Assembly (NCBI GenBank): GCA_937864115.1
Contig: CALMII010000041.1
Coordinates: 1 to 64,000, forward strand
Length of the DNA stretch: 64,000 bases
Direction of reading: 5' to 3'
Origin: an uncultured Steroidobacter sp.
GTDB lineage: Bacteria > Pseudomonadota > Gammaproteobacteria > Steroidobacterales > Steroidobacteraceae
Position numbers and translations under genes: made by a program. The first letter of the stretch is position 1. Every line of letters begins with the position of its first letter. The notes below the pieces were generated by a model. That model was not told where the DNA came from. It made no database searches and saw only the letters and a list, made by a program, of their open reading frames with translations. This document shows positions 42,343 to 51,632 of the stretch, in pieces.

Positions 42343-42930
42343 ATGCGCGCGCCAATGCTGCTCGCGGTCGCTGTGCTGACCGCTGTTCCTGCTGTATCCG
42401 CTCTTGCCGACACCGGCTACTCGGCGACGGTCAGGCAATCCTATGCACCCGTGGCCGCCATCAAGCGGGTTGCGATCCTGCCATCGATGTGTCCGGACAC
42501 CGTCGAGTGCGCCGAGGTCGAGAAGGAGTTCGCGAAGTCGATGCGCGATGCAGCCGGCCTCGAGTTCGTGCCTTCGGCCACCGTGCGGGGCGTCATGCAG
42601 GACGCCCAGATCGCGGCGATCAACTACGAGACCCGCTACATCCTCGCAGAGAGTCTGAAGGTCAATGCCTTCGTCACGCTCGACGTGCGGCAGGCGGCCG
42701 TGGAGAAGGGCGAAACGACCTACGTGAAAATGGGCGTGTCGAAGCTGCCGCAGGAAGGGGCGACGATCAAGCATGTGCAGCTGGCGCTGCAGATGGTGGC
42801 CAACGACGGCAAGGTGCTGCTCGATGCCACGGGCGAGGCGCATCTCACCAATTCCATGCGCGGGCTGACCGGCATTGCCGAACGGGTGTGCGAGCAGATG
42901 ATCGAGGCGTCCGTGTCGAAGCGCGATTGA
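42343..42930 (+). CDS. Exported protein of unknown function
   Basis: A 195-residue periplasmic protein with a signal peptide (MLLAVAVLTAVPAVSALA). The mature part begins with a strand AIKRVAILPSM followed by CPDTVEC, possibly a disulfide pair, and alternates helices and strands (FVTLDVRQAAVEKGETTYVK; LQMVANDGKVLLDATGEAHL) like CsgG/GNA1162-type or TolB-N-like envelope domains. No lipobox. It is divergent from panB with a 253-bp gap containing no clear features. Confidence 0.75.
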   Translation: MRAPMLLAVAVLTAVPAVSALADTGYSATVRQSYAPVAAIKRVAILPSMCPDTVECAEVEKEFAKSMRDAAGLEFVPSATVRGVMQDAQIAAINYETRYILAESLKVNAFVTLDVRQAAVEKGETTYVKMGVSKLPQEGATIKHVQLALQMVANDGKVLLDATGEAHLTNSMRGLTGIAERVCEQMIEASVSKRD

Positions 42931-42999
42931 CCGGTTCCCTTCACGGCGATCGACACGGAGCTGGCGGAAAATAGCGCTGGCGGGGGCAATCCAGCCCAA

Positions 43000-43566
43000 T
43001 CAGCGATTCGGCTTGTACGAGAACTTCTGCCCCGCCACCGTCGCCTCGTACATCAGACCGCCCTTGGCGACCGTGAACACGGCCAGGCCCTCCTGATAGC
43101 CTCCCGCGGTCGCCGCATTGTGTTTGGTGCCGCTGGCTCCCGCGCCCGAACCGGCAGTCGATGCGGACGCCGATGCGCTTGCAGTGATCGCTGTCGCATG
43201 CACCGTCGCCGCGAGTTCGAAATTGCCGGCCGTGAACTTGTCGAAGGCCGCCTTGTTCTCGAAAAAGATGATCTCGCTGAAGGCCTCGCCGCCGGCCTGG
43301 AAGCCGATGCTCAGCTGCGTGATCGACGTGTCGCCCACGTACTTGCCGTGCTGATACACGCGACCGGTGCCATGCGCGGCGCCAACCACCAGGCCGCCCT
43401 TGCCGACCGTGGGAAACACCGCATAGCCGTACGACTTGTTGAAGAACTCGGCACTCTTGCCGGCTTTCTTGAACACGTTGATGGTGTCGACGTACTCATC
43501 GGCATGCGCCGCGACGGCGAAGAGCATCGTCAGGCTGAGCATCACCGTGGAAAGAATGGATTTCAT
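43000..43566 (-). CDS. SYLF (YSC84) domain protein, exported
   Basis: A 188-residue periplasmic protein. The signal peptide (STVMLSLTMLFAVAAHA) is followed by the SYLF lipid-binding domain: KSYGYAVFPTVGKGGLVVGA, GDTSITQLSIGFQAGGEAFS, KAAFDKFTAGNFEL and the C-terminal GLAVFTVAKGGLMYEAT. In other members this domain binds phosphoinositides or bacterial lipids. Between its two halves there is an ASASASAS-type low-complexity insert (about 135-145). GGGAGAG lies before the start. Confidence 0.92.
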   Translation of the reverse strand: MKSILSTVMLSLTMLFAVAAHADEYVDTINVFKKAGKSAEFFNKSYGYAVFPTVGKGGLVVGAAHGTGRVYQHGKYVGDTSITQLSIGFQAGGEAFSEIIFFENKAAFDKFTAGNFELAATVHATAITASASASASTAGSGAGASGTKHNAATAGGYQEGLAVFTVAKGGLMYEATVAGQKFSYKPNR

Positions 43567-43785
43567 GGAACGCTCTCCCGGGAGTGGTTGAACGGCTAGT
43601 AGGTCGCAGGGCGGCAGGCCTCGCAAGTCAGGAACTACACCGACACCGGGTCGGTTTCCTGCGCGCATAACGTGCCGTCGGCTCGAACGGTTCCGGGGTG
43701 GCGGCGCGGATGTCTGCGAAAAGCCAATCTTGCAAACGATGCGGGTATGCGGGATCTTCGGCCGGGCCACACCGGAGGTCGCGAC

Positions 43786-44532
43786 ATGGGTGTCTTCGGA
43801 AGCCTCGCCCGCAATTCCTATCGCGCCGTTCTCGGCGGGTTGTCGTTCCAGCGATATCGTCACTGTCCCATGTGCGGCTGGTCCGGATTCCAGTTCCTGC
43901 CGGTGAAGCCGGGTCCGTTCTTTCGCTTCGATGCGGTGTGTCCTCACTGCCGCTCGGCCGAACGGCATCGGCTCGCCTACGTCCTCCTCAAGGATCGTCT
44001 GCCGACGCAGCTCGGCGCGATGCTGCATTTCGCGCCGGAGCCCTGCGTGCAGCGCTGGCTGGAACCGATGAGCAGCGACTATCACACCGCGGACCTGTCG
44101 CAGCCGCATGTCATGCACAAGATCGACATCACCGCGATGCCCTTCCCCGATGCCAGCTTCGATTTCGTGTGGTGCTCGCACGTACTCGAGCACGTGCCCG
44201 ACGACCGCAAGGCCATGCGCGAGATTGCCCGCGTGCTGCGGCCGCGCGGTATCGCCGTGATACAGGTGCCGCTGTGGGGTGCGATCACCCGGGAGGAACC
44301 GCTGGGCAGCGCGCGCGAGCGCATCCAGCAGTACTTCCAGGAAGATCATGTCCGCCGTTACGGTGCGGACATCCGCGAGCGTCTCGGCGGCGCGGGACTC
44401 GACGTTCAGACGCTGCGTCTCGATGAAGTCGATCTCGACGTGGTCCTGCGTTACGGTCTGAGCGACCTGGCGGGAAGCGACATCTTTCTGACGCGCAAGG
44501 TCGAGTCCCGTGCGGCAGAGCTCGCGCAATAA
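43786..44532 (+). CDS. Methyltransferase with N-terminal zinc ribbon
   Basis: A 248-residue class I methyltransferase. Residues 25-60 hold a zinc ribbon (CPMC...CPHC), then an abbreviated SAM site and the late motifs PDASFDFVWCSHVLEHVPDD and EIARVLRPRGIAVIQVPLWG, the Methyltransf_11 pattern. It is often a family associated with surface polysaccharide or small-molecule tailoring; substrate unknown. GGAGG 43774-43778 fixes the start at ATG 43786, not the longer 43672. Confidence 0.88.
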   Translation: MGVFGSLARNSYRAVLGGLSFQRYRHCPMCGWSGFQFLPVKPGPFFRFDAVCPHCRSAERHRLAYVLLKDRLPTQLGAMLHFAPEPCVQRWLEPMSSDYHTADLSQPHVMHKIDITAMPFPDASFDFVWCSHVLEHVPDDRKAMREIARVLRPRGIAVIQVPLWGAITREEPLGSARERIQQYFQEDHVRRYGADIRERLGGAGLDVQTLRLDEVDLDVVLRYGLSDLAGSDIFLTRKVESRAAELAQ

Positions 44533-44553
44533 TGCGACGAGGGGGCGAGCGCC

Positions 44554-44802
44554 ATGAACAATGTACCCGGGGACACCTGTCCCTTCGAATTCAATTTCGA
44601 TCCGGCCACGTTCAAGGTCGGCGATACCGTGAGCTACCGGGTGCCGGAGCAGTTCGGCGACATGCCCTTCGTCGGGATTCTCGTGGCGGTGGGCGAGGAC
44701 TGGGTCGAGATCTCGACCAACGATCCCACCGATCCGGATCGCCGCATGCGCGGCACGCGCGCGAGCCGGCCGGTGGTCAGTGCCAGGGAGGCGCTGGCCT
44801 GA
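44554..44802 (+). CDS. Hypothetical protein, 82 residues
   Basis: Not recognised. A small acidic protein with a beta-rich centre (FKVGDTVSYRVPEQFGDMPF, VGILVAVGEDWVEIST) resembling an SH3-like barrel. It lies 21 nt behind the methyltransferase and is probably in the same transcript. Confidence 0.65.
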   Translation: MNNVPGDTCPFEFNFDPATFKVGDTVSYRVPEQFGDMPFVGILVAVGEDWVEISTNDPTDPDRRMRGTRASRPVVSAREALA

Positions 44803-44820
44803 TCTGCGTCTGCTTCTTCC

Positions 44821-44874
44821 TGCAGGTCAGGCTTTAGCCTGACGGTTTCAGGCCGGCTGAAGCCGGCCCCACAG
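44821..44874. repeat. REP-like double palindrome, copy A4
   Basis: GTCAGGCTTTAGCCTGAC and GGCCGGCTGAAGCCGGCC separated by 10 nt, then CCCACAG. Between the small plus-strand gene and the converging esterase. Confidence 0.9.
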
Positions 44875-44882
44875 GAGAAGCG

Positions 44883-45971
44883 CTACCTGGCAAGCTGCAG
44901 ATGTTTCTGAAAGAACCGCGTCATCACATCGAACGCCTCGCGCGATTCCGGCAGGTCGATGTTGTAGAAGAACGCGTGGCCCAGTCCATCCCACAGGTGC
45001 AGATCGGCCTCCACGCCCGCCTTGACGAGTTCGCGGTGCGTGTTGATCGTGGCGCTCATCTCCATGGCGCGCGAAGCGGTGATCAGTAGCGTCGGCGGAA
45101 AGCGCTGCAGGACCTGCGGTGCGAGTACCGGCGAGGCGAGCGGATTGTCGAGATCGGCATCGGCGAAGTAGTTGCGCGGCGACGTCGCTCGCGGCGGTAG
45201 CGCAGCGAACGGCCGTGCGTAGGCGCGGCTGTCGCCGCCCCAGCGGGCATCGGCGGACGCGCAGAAGATGCCCAGCGCTGCCGGCCGCGGCAGCTTTTCC
45301 TTGTCGAACCACGCCATCGATTCGGCAGCGAGCAAGCCGCCCGCCGAACAGCCGAAGATCGCGATGTCTTCCGGCTTGTACGTCTTCAGCAGTTCGCGAT
45401 AGACGATCGCGACATCTTCGCTGGCCGCAGGGAAGGTCGTTTCCGGCGCCTGCCGGTACGTGATGCTGACGATCTCGACCTGCGCCAGCGCGGCGAGCGG
45501 AATCGATTCGACCATTCCCGTCGAGCCCGCTTCGCCCATGACGAATCCGCCGCCCGGCAGGTTGAGCAGGATCTTGCGCCTGTTGGCCGCGGGAATCGCC
45601 TTGACCGGCGTGGCGTACACGGCGGGCACGCCGGCGATCGTCGTCGTGCGCATCGTGACCGGATACAGGTCGACCAGATGCCTGGTGCGCGCCCCCATGA
45701 GTTCCGGCATGCGCTTGCGCAGTTCGCTGACCTTGCCGCTGGCCAGCGCCTGCAGCATGCCGGCTTCCTGATCCGTCGGTTGTCTTGGCAACGACGCTTT
45801 CGCCGGATCGCTCAGATAGATCGACGGCGGCAGGCTGAAGGACGGAACCACCACGGTGCCGTCGGGCTCGATCGTGCCCGTGTCGTTCTGGGCGTGCGCG
45901 AGTCCCCACAGACTCGATGCGACAACGACTGCGCAGTACGCGCCACGAAATCCTGATCCTGGTGACAGCAT
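44883..45971 (-). CDS. Exported alpha/beta hydrolase (HSL-type esterase)
   Basis: A 362-residue esterase of the hormone-sensitive lipase group. It has a signal-like N-terminus (GAYCAVVVASSLWGLAHA), the oxyanion segment NLPGGGF (in place of HGGG), the nucleophile Ser in FGCSAGGLL, Asp in the SRAMEMSAT region, and His in GLGHAFFY. The substitution NLPGGG for HGGG is seen in some members. Substrate unknown, likely small-chain esters in the periplasm. Confidence 0.9.
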   Translation of the reverse strand: MLSPGSGFRGAYCAVVVASSLWGLAHAQNDTGTIEPDGTVVVPSFSLPPSIYLSDPAKASLPRQPTDQEAGMLQALASGKVSELRKRMPELMGARTRHLVDLYPVTMRTTTIAGVPAVYATPVKAIPAANRRKILLNLPGGGFVMGEAGSTGMVESIPLAALAQVEIVSITYRQAPETTFPAASEDVAIVYRELLKTYKPEDIAIFGCSAGGLLAAESMAWFDKEKLPRPAALGIFCASADARWGGDSRAYARPFAALPPRATSPRNYFADADLDNPLASPVLAPQVLQRFPPTLLITASRAMEMSATINTHRELVKAGVEADLHLWDGLGHAFFYNIDLPESREAFDVMTRFFQKHLQLAR

Positions 45972-46142
45972 TTCTGTTTTCCCCCGATCGTTCGTTGCAG
46001 GACGGCCGAAGCGTACCAGCTCGACGGCTTCGCTTCGGAAGCGTCGTGAGGTCGCGTCATAGCAAGGAATGCGACGATCCTCCGGAACCTTTCACTTCGC
46101 GTTCGTCACTAAGGCATCACCTCGATCATCAAGGATGCCGTC

Positions 46143-47135
46143 ATGGTCAGATTCTGCGCGGGCGTGGTTTCGTTGCTGTTTGTCGCGGCACCCGATGCGG
46201 CAGAGCCGGAGACGACGGAAACACCTACGGCGGAGATCGTGCTCGTGACAGGCGAACAGCCGGGGCCGGCGCTATGGCAGGTGTCCTCCGGCGATCACGA
46301 TTTGTGGATCCTCGGCAAGGTCGCGCCGCTGCCGGCCAGGGTGCAGTGGCGCTCGAAGCAGTTCGAGCACGTACTCGCGAACTCACAGGAGCTGCTGCTG
46401 GACCGGACGGGCGGACGTCGGCCCGACAAGCAGCAGGCGGCCGCGGAGAGGAAGGCGTCGAAGCTGCCTCGCGGTCAGACGCTGGAGGATCTGATTTCTC
46501 CGGAACTGTATGCGAGAGCGACATCGGCCAGAGCCCTGTTCGGCGACCGTTCCAGCATCGACAAGCTGCATCCTTTCGATGCGGCGAATCGCGTGGGGAT
46601 GAGTGCGATCAGAGCGCTGGATCTGAAAGTGATGACGGCGAGCATCGAGGCCGAGAAGCTCGCGCGGAAGGCTGGCGTCAAAGTGACGTCCATTGCGACG
46701 CCCTGGCCGTACGATGCTTATCTGTGGAGCCTCGAACACGGTTCGGCCGTTCCCTGTCTGGAGGAAGCCGTCGAGACCGTCGAAGACGGTGGCGCCGGGA
46801 TGCTGCGCCTCGCGAATGCGTGGTCGGTAGGCGACATCGAAGCGCTGCGGCAGCTCGTGCCGTTGTACGCGCACGAGTCGCGGCAGCTGCCCCTTTCCGA
46901 CGAGCCGGCGACCCGCCCTCATGAAGCCGACAAATGCACCGCTGCACTGCTTGGCGAACAGCCGGCGAGCGACTTCATCGCCGCACATACCGCGCTGCTG
47001 GTGACGGAATCCGAGCGCGTGCTGAGAGACAACCGCAGCACCATTGCCGTGGTCTCGATCGCCGACCTGTTTGCGCCGGACGGCTTCCTGGCCGAACTGC
47101 GCCAGCGAGGATACGAGGTGATCGAGCCGCAGTAG
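46143..47135 (+). CDS. TraB/GumN family protein, exported
   Basis: A 330-residue protein with a signal peptide (MVRFCAGVVSLLFVAAPDA). The TraB/GumN pattern is visible: PALWQVSSGDHDLWILGKVA near the N-terminus, and the C-terminal DNRSTIAVVSIADLFAPDGF and LRQRGYEVI. Members are predicted peptidase-like and their reaction is not firmly known; GumN is linked to exopolysaccharide loci, but no gum genes are here. Internal Cys residues may form disulfides. AAGGA lies 9 nt before the ATG. Confidence 0.85.
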   Translation: MVRFCAGVVSLLFVAAPDAAEPETTETPTAEIVLVTGEQPGPALWQVSSGDHDLWILGKVAPLPARVQWRSKQFEHVLANSQELLLDRTGGRRPDKQQAAAERKASKLPRGQTLEDLISPELYARATSARALFGDRSSIDKLHPFDAANRVGMSAIRALDLKVMTASIEAEKLARKAGVKVTSIATPWPYDAYLWSLEHGSAVPCLEEAVETVEDGGAGMLRLANAWSVGDIEALRQLVPLYAHESRQLPLSDEPATRPHEADKCTAALLGEQPASDFIAAHTALLVTESERVLRDNRSTIAVVSIADLFAPDGFLAELRQRGYEVIEPQ

Positions 47136-47165
47136 GCCGCCGGTCGTGACTGATTCGAGGCGCTT

Positions 47166-47236
47166 CTGTGGGTCAGGCTGTAGGTCAGGCTTCAGCCTGA
47201 CTTCCGAAAACAGGCCGGCTGAAGCCGGCCCCACAG
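47166..47236. repeat. REP-like double palindrome, copy A5
   Basis: Same family, with an extra GGTCAGGCTGTA half-unit in front, so partly duplicated. Immediately followed by a B-family hairpin. Confidence 0.88.
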
Positions 47237-47247
47237 CAAGAGGTAAG

Positions 47248-47284
47248 AGGCCCTCACCCTGACCCTCCCCGCGGAGGAGGGAGG
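47248..47284. repeat. GC-rich hairpin repeat, copy B6
   Basis: GGCCCTCACCCTGACCCTCC with CCGCGGAGGAGGGAGG: a shortened version without the loop bases. In the same order behind an A copy as at 6086-6195. Confidence 0.7.
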
Positions 47285-47298
47285 AAAGGCGCAGGCCA

Positions 47299-47568
47299 CT
47301 AACGCCGGGCGTTGCGACGACGAGTACGTTGCTTTTCCGGCTTGAACGCCTGCAGCTGCAATTGCGCCGCTTCGAGCGCGGTCTCGAACGACGTGTAACC
47401 GCTCATCCGGTCGAACAGATCGCCGGTGGTCACGGGTTGATGGGTCGACCTCTCGTAGCCGAAGCCATGGGCCTCGGCAAAGATCCGCACATAGGCGCGG
47501 TCGTCATTGAGAAGGTCGACGAGTGTTCGCATCGTGGGGGTGGAATGGTGCGTCAATCCAGCCGACAT
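47299..47568 (-). CDS. Hypothetical protein, about 89 residues
   Basis: Not recognised. A small basic protein ending in KPEKQRTRRRNARR, with helices TLVDLLNDDRAYVRIFAEAH and YTSFETALEAAQLQLQAF. The basic tail suggests nucleic-acid binding. Start uncertain: ATG 47568 or ATG 47532 (MRTLVDLL), neither with a clear ribosome binding site. It is not certain to be expressed. Confidence 0.5.
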   Translation of the reverse strand: MSAGLTHHSTPTMRTLVDLLNDDRAYVRIFAEAHGFGYERSTHQPVTTGDLFDRMSGYTSFETALEAAQLQLQAFKPEKQRTRRRNARR

Positions 47569-47715
47569 AATCTAAACGAAAGGCGTTCATCCGCAGTGAG
47601 AGGCAGGTCACATCGTCCATTGTCGATGTGAGACGTGCAGCAACGCATCAGGCATTGCCTGTTTCGCAGTCATCTGGGCGCCGGGAGCCGGCCCGCCGTC
47701 TCGATCGCGTTGCGT

Positions 47716-48231
47716 TCAGAGCGGCTGCGCGCGGGTGACGAGCGGGGCGATCTTCTCCGCAGCGCCTTCGAGCAGGCGTTGTTCTTCTTCGGAATAGGTG
47801 TGCGCTTCGATCTTGCCGATGCCGAGCACGCCGAGCAGTTGCTGCTCCGCGCCGAAGATGGGCACGGCGATGGCGCCTTCCACGCCCGTCAGGCGCGCGC
47901 CCGGCTTGGCCTTGCCCGAGTCGTCCGTCTGCAGATTGCAGACCGTGACGTTCTGGACGGTCTCGGCGCACAGGCCGGCGATCCCCTTGCCGAAGGGGAT
48001 TCGACTCGTGATCGGGACGAGAACCTCGGGGAGTCCGCGATAGGCGAGCAGGCGAAGTTCGCGGGTCGCGGCGTCGGCGCGATGGATCGTGCCGGTCGGA
48101 GCACCGAAGTGCGCGCCGAGGCGTTCCAGTGCGAAAGCGAGCCGCTCGCGCAGCGCGTCGAGGTCCTGTGCGCCTGCCCTGTCGGACTGTGCGAGGCGGG
48201 TTTCCAGATCGTGCAGCAGGGTGTTGGTCAT
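47716..48231 (-). CDS. GAF-domain protein
   Basis: A 171-residue soluble protein whose last 130 residues are a GAF domain (RLLAYRGLPEVLVPITSRIP; GVEGAIAVPIFGAEQQLLGV; EEEQRLLEGAAEKIAPLV). Two cysteines (GLCAETVQNVTVCNL) could be redox-active, but the pattern of free methionine sulfoxide reductase is not clear. It stands alone and may be a small-molecule sensor. Start ATG 48231 is chosen by fit; no good Shine-Dalgarno sequence. Confidence 0.78.
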   Translation of the reverse strand: MTNTLLHDLETRLAQSDRAGAQDLDALRERLAFALERLGAHFGAPTGTIHRADAATRELRLLAYRGLPEVLVPITSRIPFGKGIAGLCAETVQNVTVCNLQTDDSGKAKPGARLTGVEGAIAVPIFGAEQQLLGVLGIGKIEAHTYSEEEQRLLEGAAEKIAPLVTRAQPL

Positions 48232-48289
48232 GAGGCAGTATTGCATGAGGAGGCGGCGGGCAGGAATTCCAGATTGCCTGCCGCCGGGT

Positions 48290-49222
48290 TTACGTGCGAC
48301 GGCCCTGCTTCCGAAGCCGCGTTGCGGCGGATCTGGAATTCTTCGACGCCCGCGCCAGTTCGAGAAACGCGCGCAGATAGTCGATGTCGCCATCGGCCTC
48401 GCGCACGCCGAGATGGATCTGCTTCGCGATTCCCTTCCTGCCGAGCCGTACCGGAACGATCGCCAGCTTCGCTGCATATTCCTCGACCAGCCAACGCGGC
48501 AGCGCCGTTACGCCGCGATGGCTCGCCACCATCTGCAGCAGGATGTCGGTGGTTTCGATGACCTTGTGCTGTCGCGGCAGGATGCCGGCGGGCGAGAGGA
48601 ACTGGTTGTAGATGTCGAGGCGATCGGTTTCGACCGGATAGGTGATCAGGACTTCGTCCGCCAGCTGCTCCGGCACTACGTACGCCGCATCCTTCAGCGG
48701 ATGCCGCGAGCCCACGACCAGCACCTGTTCGTAATCGAACACCGGTTCGAATTTCAGTCCGCGCCGGTGCAGCGGATCCGGCGTGACCAGCACGTCGATC
48801 TCGTAGCCGAACAGGGCGCCGATGCCGCCGAACTGGAACTTCTGTTTCACGTCGACATCGACGTCGGGCCAGCGGCTCAGGTACGGCGACACGATCTTCA
48901 GCAGCCATTGATAGCAGGGATGGCATTCCATGCCGATGCGCAGCGTGCCGCGGTCGCCCTTCGCATACTGGCGCATGCGCTCTTCGGCGTGATCGAGCTG
49001 CGGCAGCACGCGGTTCGCCACGGCCAGCAGATATTCGCCGGCCTGCGTGAGCCGCAGCGTGCGGCCTTCTCGATGCCAGATCTGCGTCGCGACATGCTGC
49101 TCGAGCTTGCGGACCGTGTGGCTGAGCGCCGACTGCGTCAGATGCAGTTTGTCCGCTGCCGCGGTCAGCGATCCGTGCCGGTCGACGGCGCGCACGATTT
49201 CCAGGTGGATTCTCTGCAGCAT
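48290..49222 (-). CDS. metR: LysR-type regulator of methionine synthesis
   Basis: A 310-residue LysR regulator with the N-terminal HTH (LTAAADKLHLTQSALSHTVR) and a ligand domain (LRIGMECHPCYQWLLKIVSP) characteristic of MetR, which binds homocysteine and activates metE. It is divergent from metE with a 106-bp gap, the classical arrangement. Its C-terminus is basic (RSAATRLRKQGRRT). Confidence 0.93.
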   Translation of the reverse strand: MLQRIHLEIVRAVDRHGSLTAAADKLHLTQSALSHTVRKLEQHVATQIWHREGRTLRLTQAGEYLLAVANRVLPQLDHAEERMRQYAKGDRGTLRIGMECHPCYQWLLKIVSPYLSRWPDVDVDVKQKFQFGGIGALFGYEIDVLVTPDPLHRRGLKFEPVFDYEQVLVVGSRHPLKDAAYVVPEQLADEVLITYPVETDRLDIYNQFLSPAGILPRQHKVIETTDILLQMVASHRGVTALPRWLVEEYAAKLAIVPVRLGRKGIAKQIHLGVREADGDIDYLRAFLELARASKNSRSAATRLRKQGRRT

Positions 49223-49231
49223 GGCGATCCA

Positions 49232-49295
49232 TGAAGGGAACTAATGGATGGCTGAAGTAATACCATTTTTCTTCATGCTGCCGCAGCCCTAGCAT
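49232..49295 (+). promoter_or_regulatory. metR-metE control region
   Basis: TGAA at 49232-49235 and 49253-49256 and TTCA at 49272-49275 are MetR-like half-sites, the last pair facing each other across 15 bp instead of the usual 5. TAGCAT (49290-49295) is a candidate -10 of metE, with TTTTCT (49267-49272) 17 bp before it. AAGGA (49316-49320) is the metE ribosome binding site. Confidence 0.5.
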
Positions 49296-49328
49296 TTCCC
49301 GCGTTCACCTTTCCAAGGAACGCGACTC

Positions 49329-51632
49329 ATGGCTGTCACCCACAATCTCGGTTTTCCCCGCATCGGCGCTGCACGCGAACTGAAGTTCGCGCTTGAGGCT
49401 TACTGGAAGGGGCAATCGTCGCGCCAGGAACTGGAATCGCTCGGCGCCTCGTTGCGCGCGCGACACTGGACGGCGCAGGCCGCGCTCGACTTCGTGCCCG
49501 TCGGCGATTTCTCGTTCTACGACCAGGTGCTCGACATGAGTTTCATGCTCGGCAACGTGCCGCAGCGCGTGCGGAATTTTCACGGTGACGCGCTCGACAA
49601 CTATTTCCGCGTGGCGCGCGGCCGTTCGGCAGCCGCCTCGGGCGATCACGCCGACTGCTGCGGCGGCGTGCAGGCCGGCGAGATGACGAAGTGGTTCGAC
49701 ACCAACTACCACTACATCGTGCCGGAGTTCAGTGCGGCGACGACCTTCGCGCTGGACGCCTCGCGTCTCATCGCTCAATGGCAGCAGGCGCGCGGACTCG
49801 GCGTGAACGCCCGGCCCGTCATCATCGGTCCGGTGACCTATCTCTGGCTGGGAAAGACCAAGGATGGGTCGAATCGCCTCGATCTGCTGCCGAAGCTGCT
49901 GCCGGTCTACGCAGATCTGCTGTCGCAACTCGCGGCGCAGGGCGTGGAGTGGGTGCAGATCGATGAACCGGCACTCGTCACCGAGCTGGATGCAGATTGG
50001 CAGCGCGCCTATGCCGTTGCCTACAAGGCACTCGGTGATGCGAAAGTGAAGCTGCTGCTGGCGACGTACTTCGGCTCGCTCGGCGACAACCTGGAGCTGG
50101 CGACCGAACTGCCCGTGCAGGCGTTGCATCTCGATGCGATCAATGCACGCGAGGAGATCGACTCGGTGCTGTCCCTGCTGCCGGCGTACAAGATGCTGTC
50201 GCTCGGCGTCGTCAACGGCCGCAACATCTGGAAGTCCGACCTGAACGTGACGCTCGACTGGCTGGAACCGATCCAGCGGCGGCTGGGCGATCGTCTGTGG
50301 ATCGCACCGTCGTGCTCGCTGCTGCACGTGCCGGTCGATCTGGCCGGCGAACAGACGCTCGATCGCGAGATCCGTTCCTGGCTGGCCTTCGCGCTGCAGA
50401 AGATCGACGAGATCCGCGTGCTGGCGACGGCATTGAATCGCGGCCGCGATGCGGTGAAGACGGAGCTTGCCGACAACCAGGCCGCGATTGCGGCGCGTCG
50501 CAGTTCGCCGCGCGTGCACAATCCGTCCGTGAAGGCGGCCGTTGCGCATATCGATGCGGCGCTTGGTCAGCGCGCATCCACCTACTCGATACGCGCCGAA
50601 AGGCAGGCGGCGCTGTTGAAGTTGCCGGCCTATCCGACGACGACCATCGGTTCTTTCCCGCAGACGGAGCAGATCCGCCAGGCCCGTGCGCAGCGTCGCG
50701 CCGGCGCGCTCGATGAAGCGGGCTACCGGCTGAAGATGCGCGCCGAGATCGAACGCAGCGTGCGCGAGCAGGAAGCGCTGGAGCTGGACGTGCTGGTGCA
50801 CGGCGAAGCCGAGCGCAACGACATGGTCGAGTACTTCGGCGAACAGCTCGACGGCTATGCCTTCAGCCAGTCCGGCTGGGTGCAGTCCTACGGTTCGCGC
50901 TGCGTGAAGCCGCCGATCCTGTTCGGCGACATCAGCCGGCCGCAGGCCATGACCGTGGAATGGATCAAGTACGCGCAGTCGCTGACCGCGAAGCCCATGA
51001 AGGGCATGCTCACCGGGCCGGTGACGATCCTGAACTGGTCCTTCGTGCGCGACGATCAGCCGCGTCGCGTGTCGTGCTGCCAGCTCGCGCTCGCCATCCG
51101 CGAAGAAGTGCTGGATCTCGAACGCGCCGGCGTGCGCGTGATCCAGATCGACGAGGCGGCGCTGCGCGAGGGACTGCCGCTGCGCCGTTCGCAGTGGAAT
51201 GAATACCTGCAATGGGCGGTGCAGTCGTTCCGCATCGCCGCCAACGGCGTGCAGGACGAAACGCAGATCCACACCCACATGTGCTATTCGGAGTTCAACG
51301 ACATCATCGCGTCCATCGCCGACATGGATGCCGACGTGATCACGATCGAGACCTCACGTTCCGACATGGAGCTGCTGGATGCGTTCGAGAACTTCCGCTA
51401 TCCGAACGAGATCGGCCCGGGCGTCTACGACATCCATTCGCCGAACATTCCGACGCAGGAGCACATCGTGCAGCTCATGCGCCAGGCGGCGGAGCGCATC
51501 CCGGCGCAGCGCCTGTGGGTCAATCCCGATTGCGGGCTGAAGACGCGCCAATGGGCCGAGGTGATCCCGGCCCTGCGCAACATGGTCGCGGCGGCGAAGA
51601 CGCTGCGCGCGCAGGATTCACCTGCGCGCTGA
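49329..51632 (+). CDS. metE: Cobalamin-independent methionine synthase
   Basis: Transfers the methyl of 5-methyltetrahydropteroyl-triglutamate to homocysteine. The 767-residue protein matches MetE from start (HNLGFPRIGAARELKFALE) to end; the zinc ligands are His650 and Cys652 (HTHMCYSEF), Glu674, and Cys735 (NPDCGLKT), nine residues later than in E. coli numbering. Divergent from metR. Its 3' end overlaps the 3' end of the converging outer-membrane-factor gene by 15 bp (51618-51632). Confidence 0.98.
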   Translation: MAVTHNLGFPRIGAARELKFALEAYWKGQSSRQELESLGASLRARHWTAQAALDFVPVGDFSFYDQVLDMSFMLGNVPQRVRNFHGDALDNYFRVARGRSAAASGDHADCCGGVQAGEMTKWFDTNYHYIVPEFSAATTFALDASRLIAQWQQARGLGVNARPVIIGPVTYLWLGKTKDGSNRLDLLPKLLPVYADLLSQLAAQGVEWVQIDEPALVTELDADWQRAYAVAYKALGDAKVKLLLATYFGSLGDNLELATELPVQALHLDAINAREEIDSVLSLLPAYKMLSLGVVNGRNIWKSDLNVTLDWLEPIQRRLGDRLWIAPSCSLLHVPVDLAGEQTLDREIRSWLAFALQKIDEIRVLATALNRGRDAVKTELADNQAAIAARRSSPRVHNPSVKAAVAHIDAALGQRASTYSIRAERQAALLKLPAYPTTTIGSFPQTEQIRQARAQRRAGALDEAGYRLKMRAEIERSVREQEALELDVLVHGEAERNDMVEYFGEQLDGYAFSQSGWVQSYGSRCVKPPILFGDISRPQAMTVEWIKYAQSLTAKPMKGMLTGPVTILNWSFVRDDQPRRVSCCQLALAIREEVLDLERAGVRVIQIDEAALREGLPLRRSQWNEYLQWAVQSFRIAANGVQDETQIHTHMCYSEFNDIIASIADMDADVITIETSRSDMELLDAFENFRYPNEIGPGVYDIHSPNIPTQEHIVQLMRQAAERIPAQRLWVNPDCGLKTRQWAEVIPALRNMVAAAKTLRAQDSPAR

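Noticed and set aside
49305..51278. Open frame opposite metE
   Set aside because: Shadow of a certain gene; no family resemblance.
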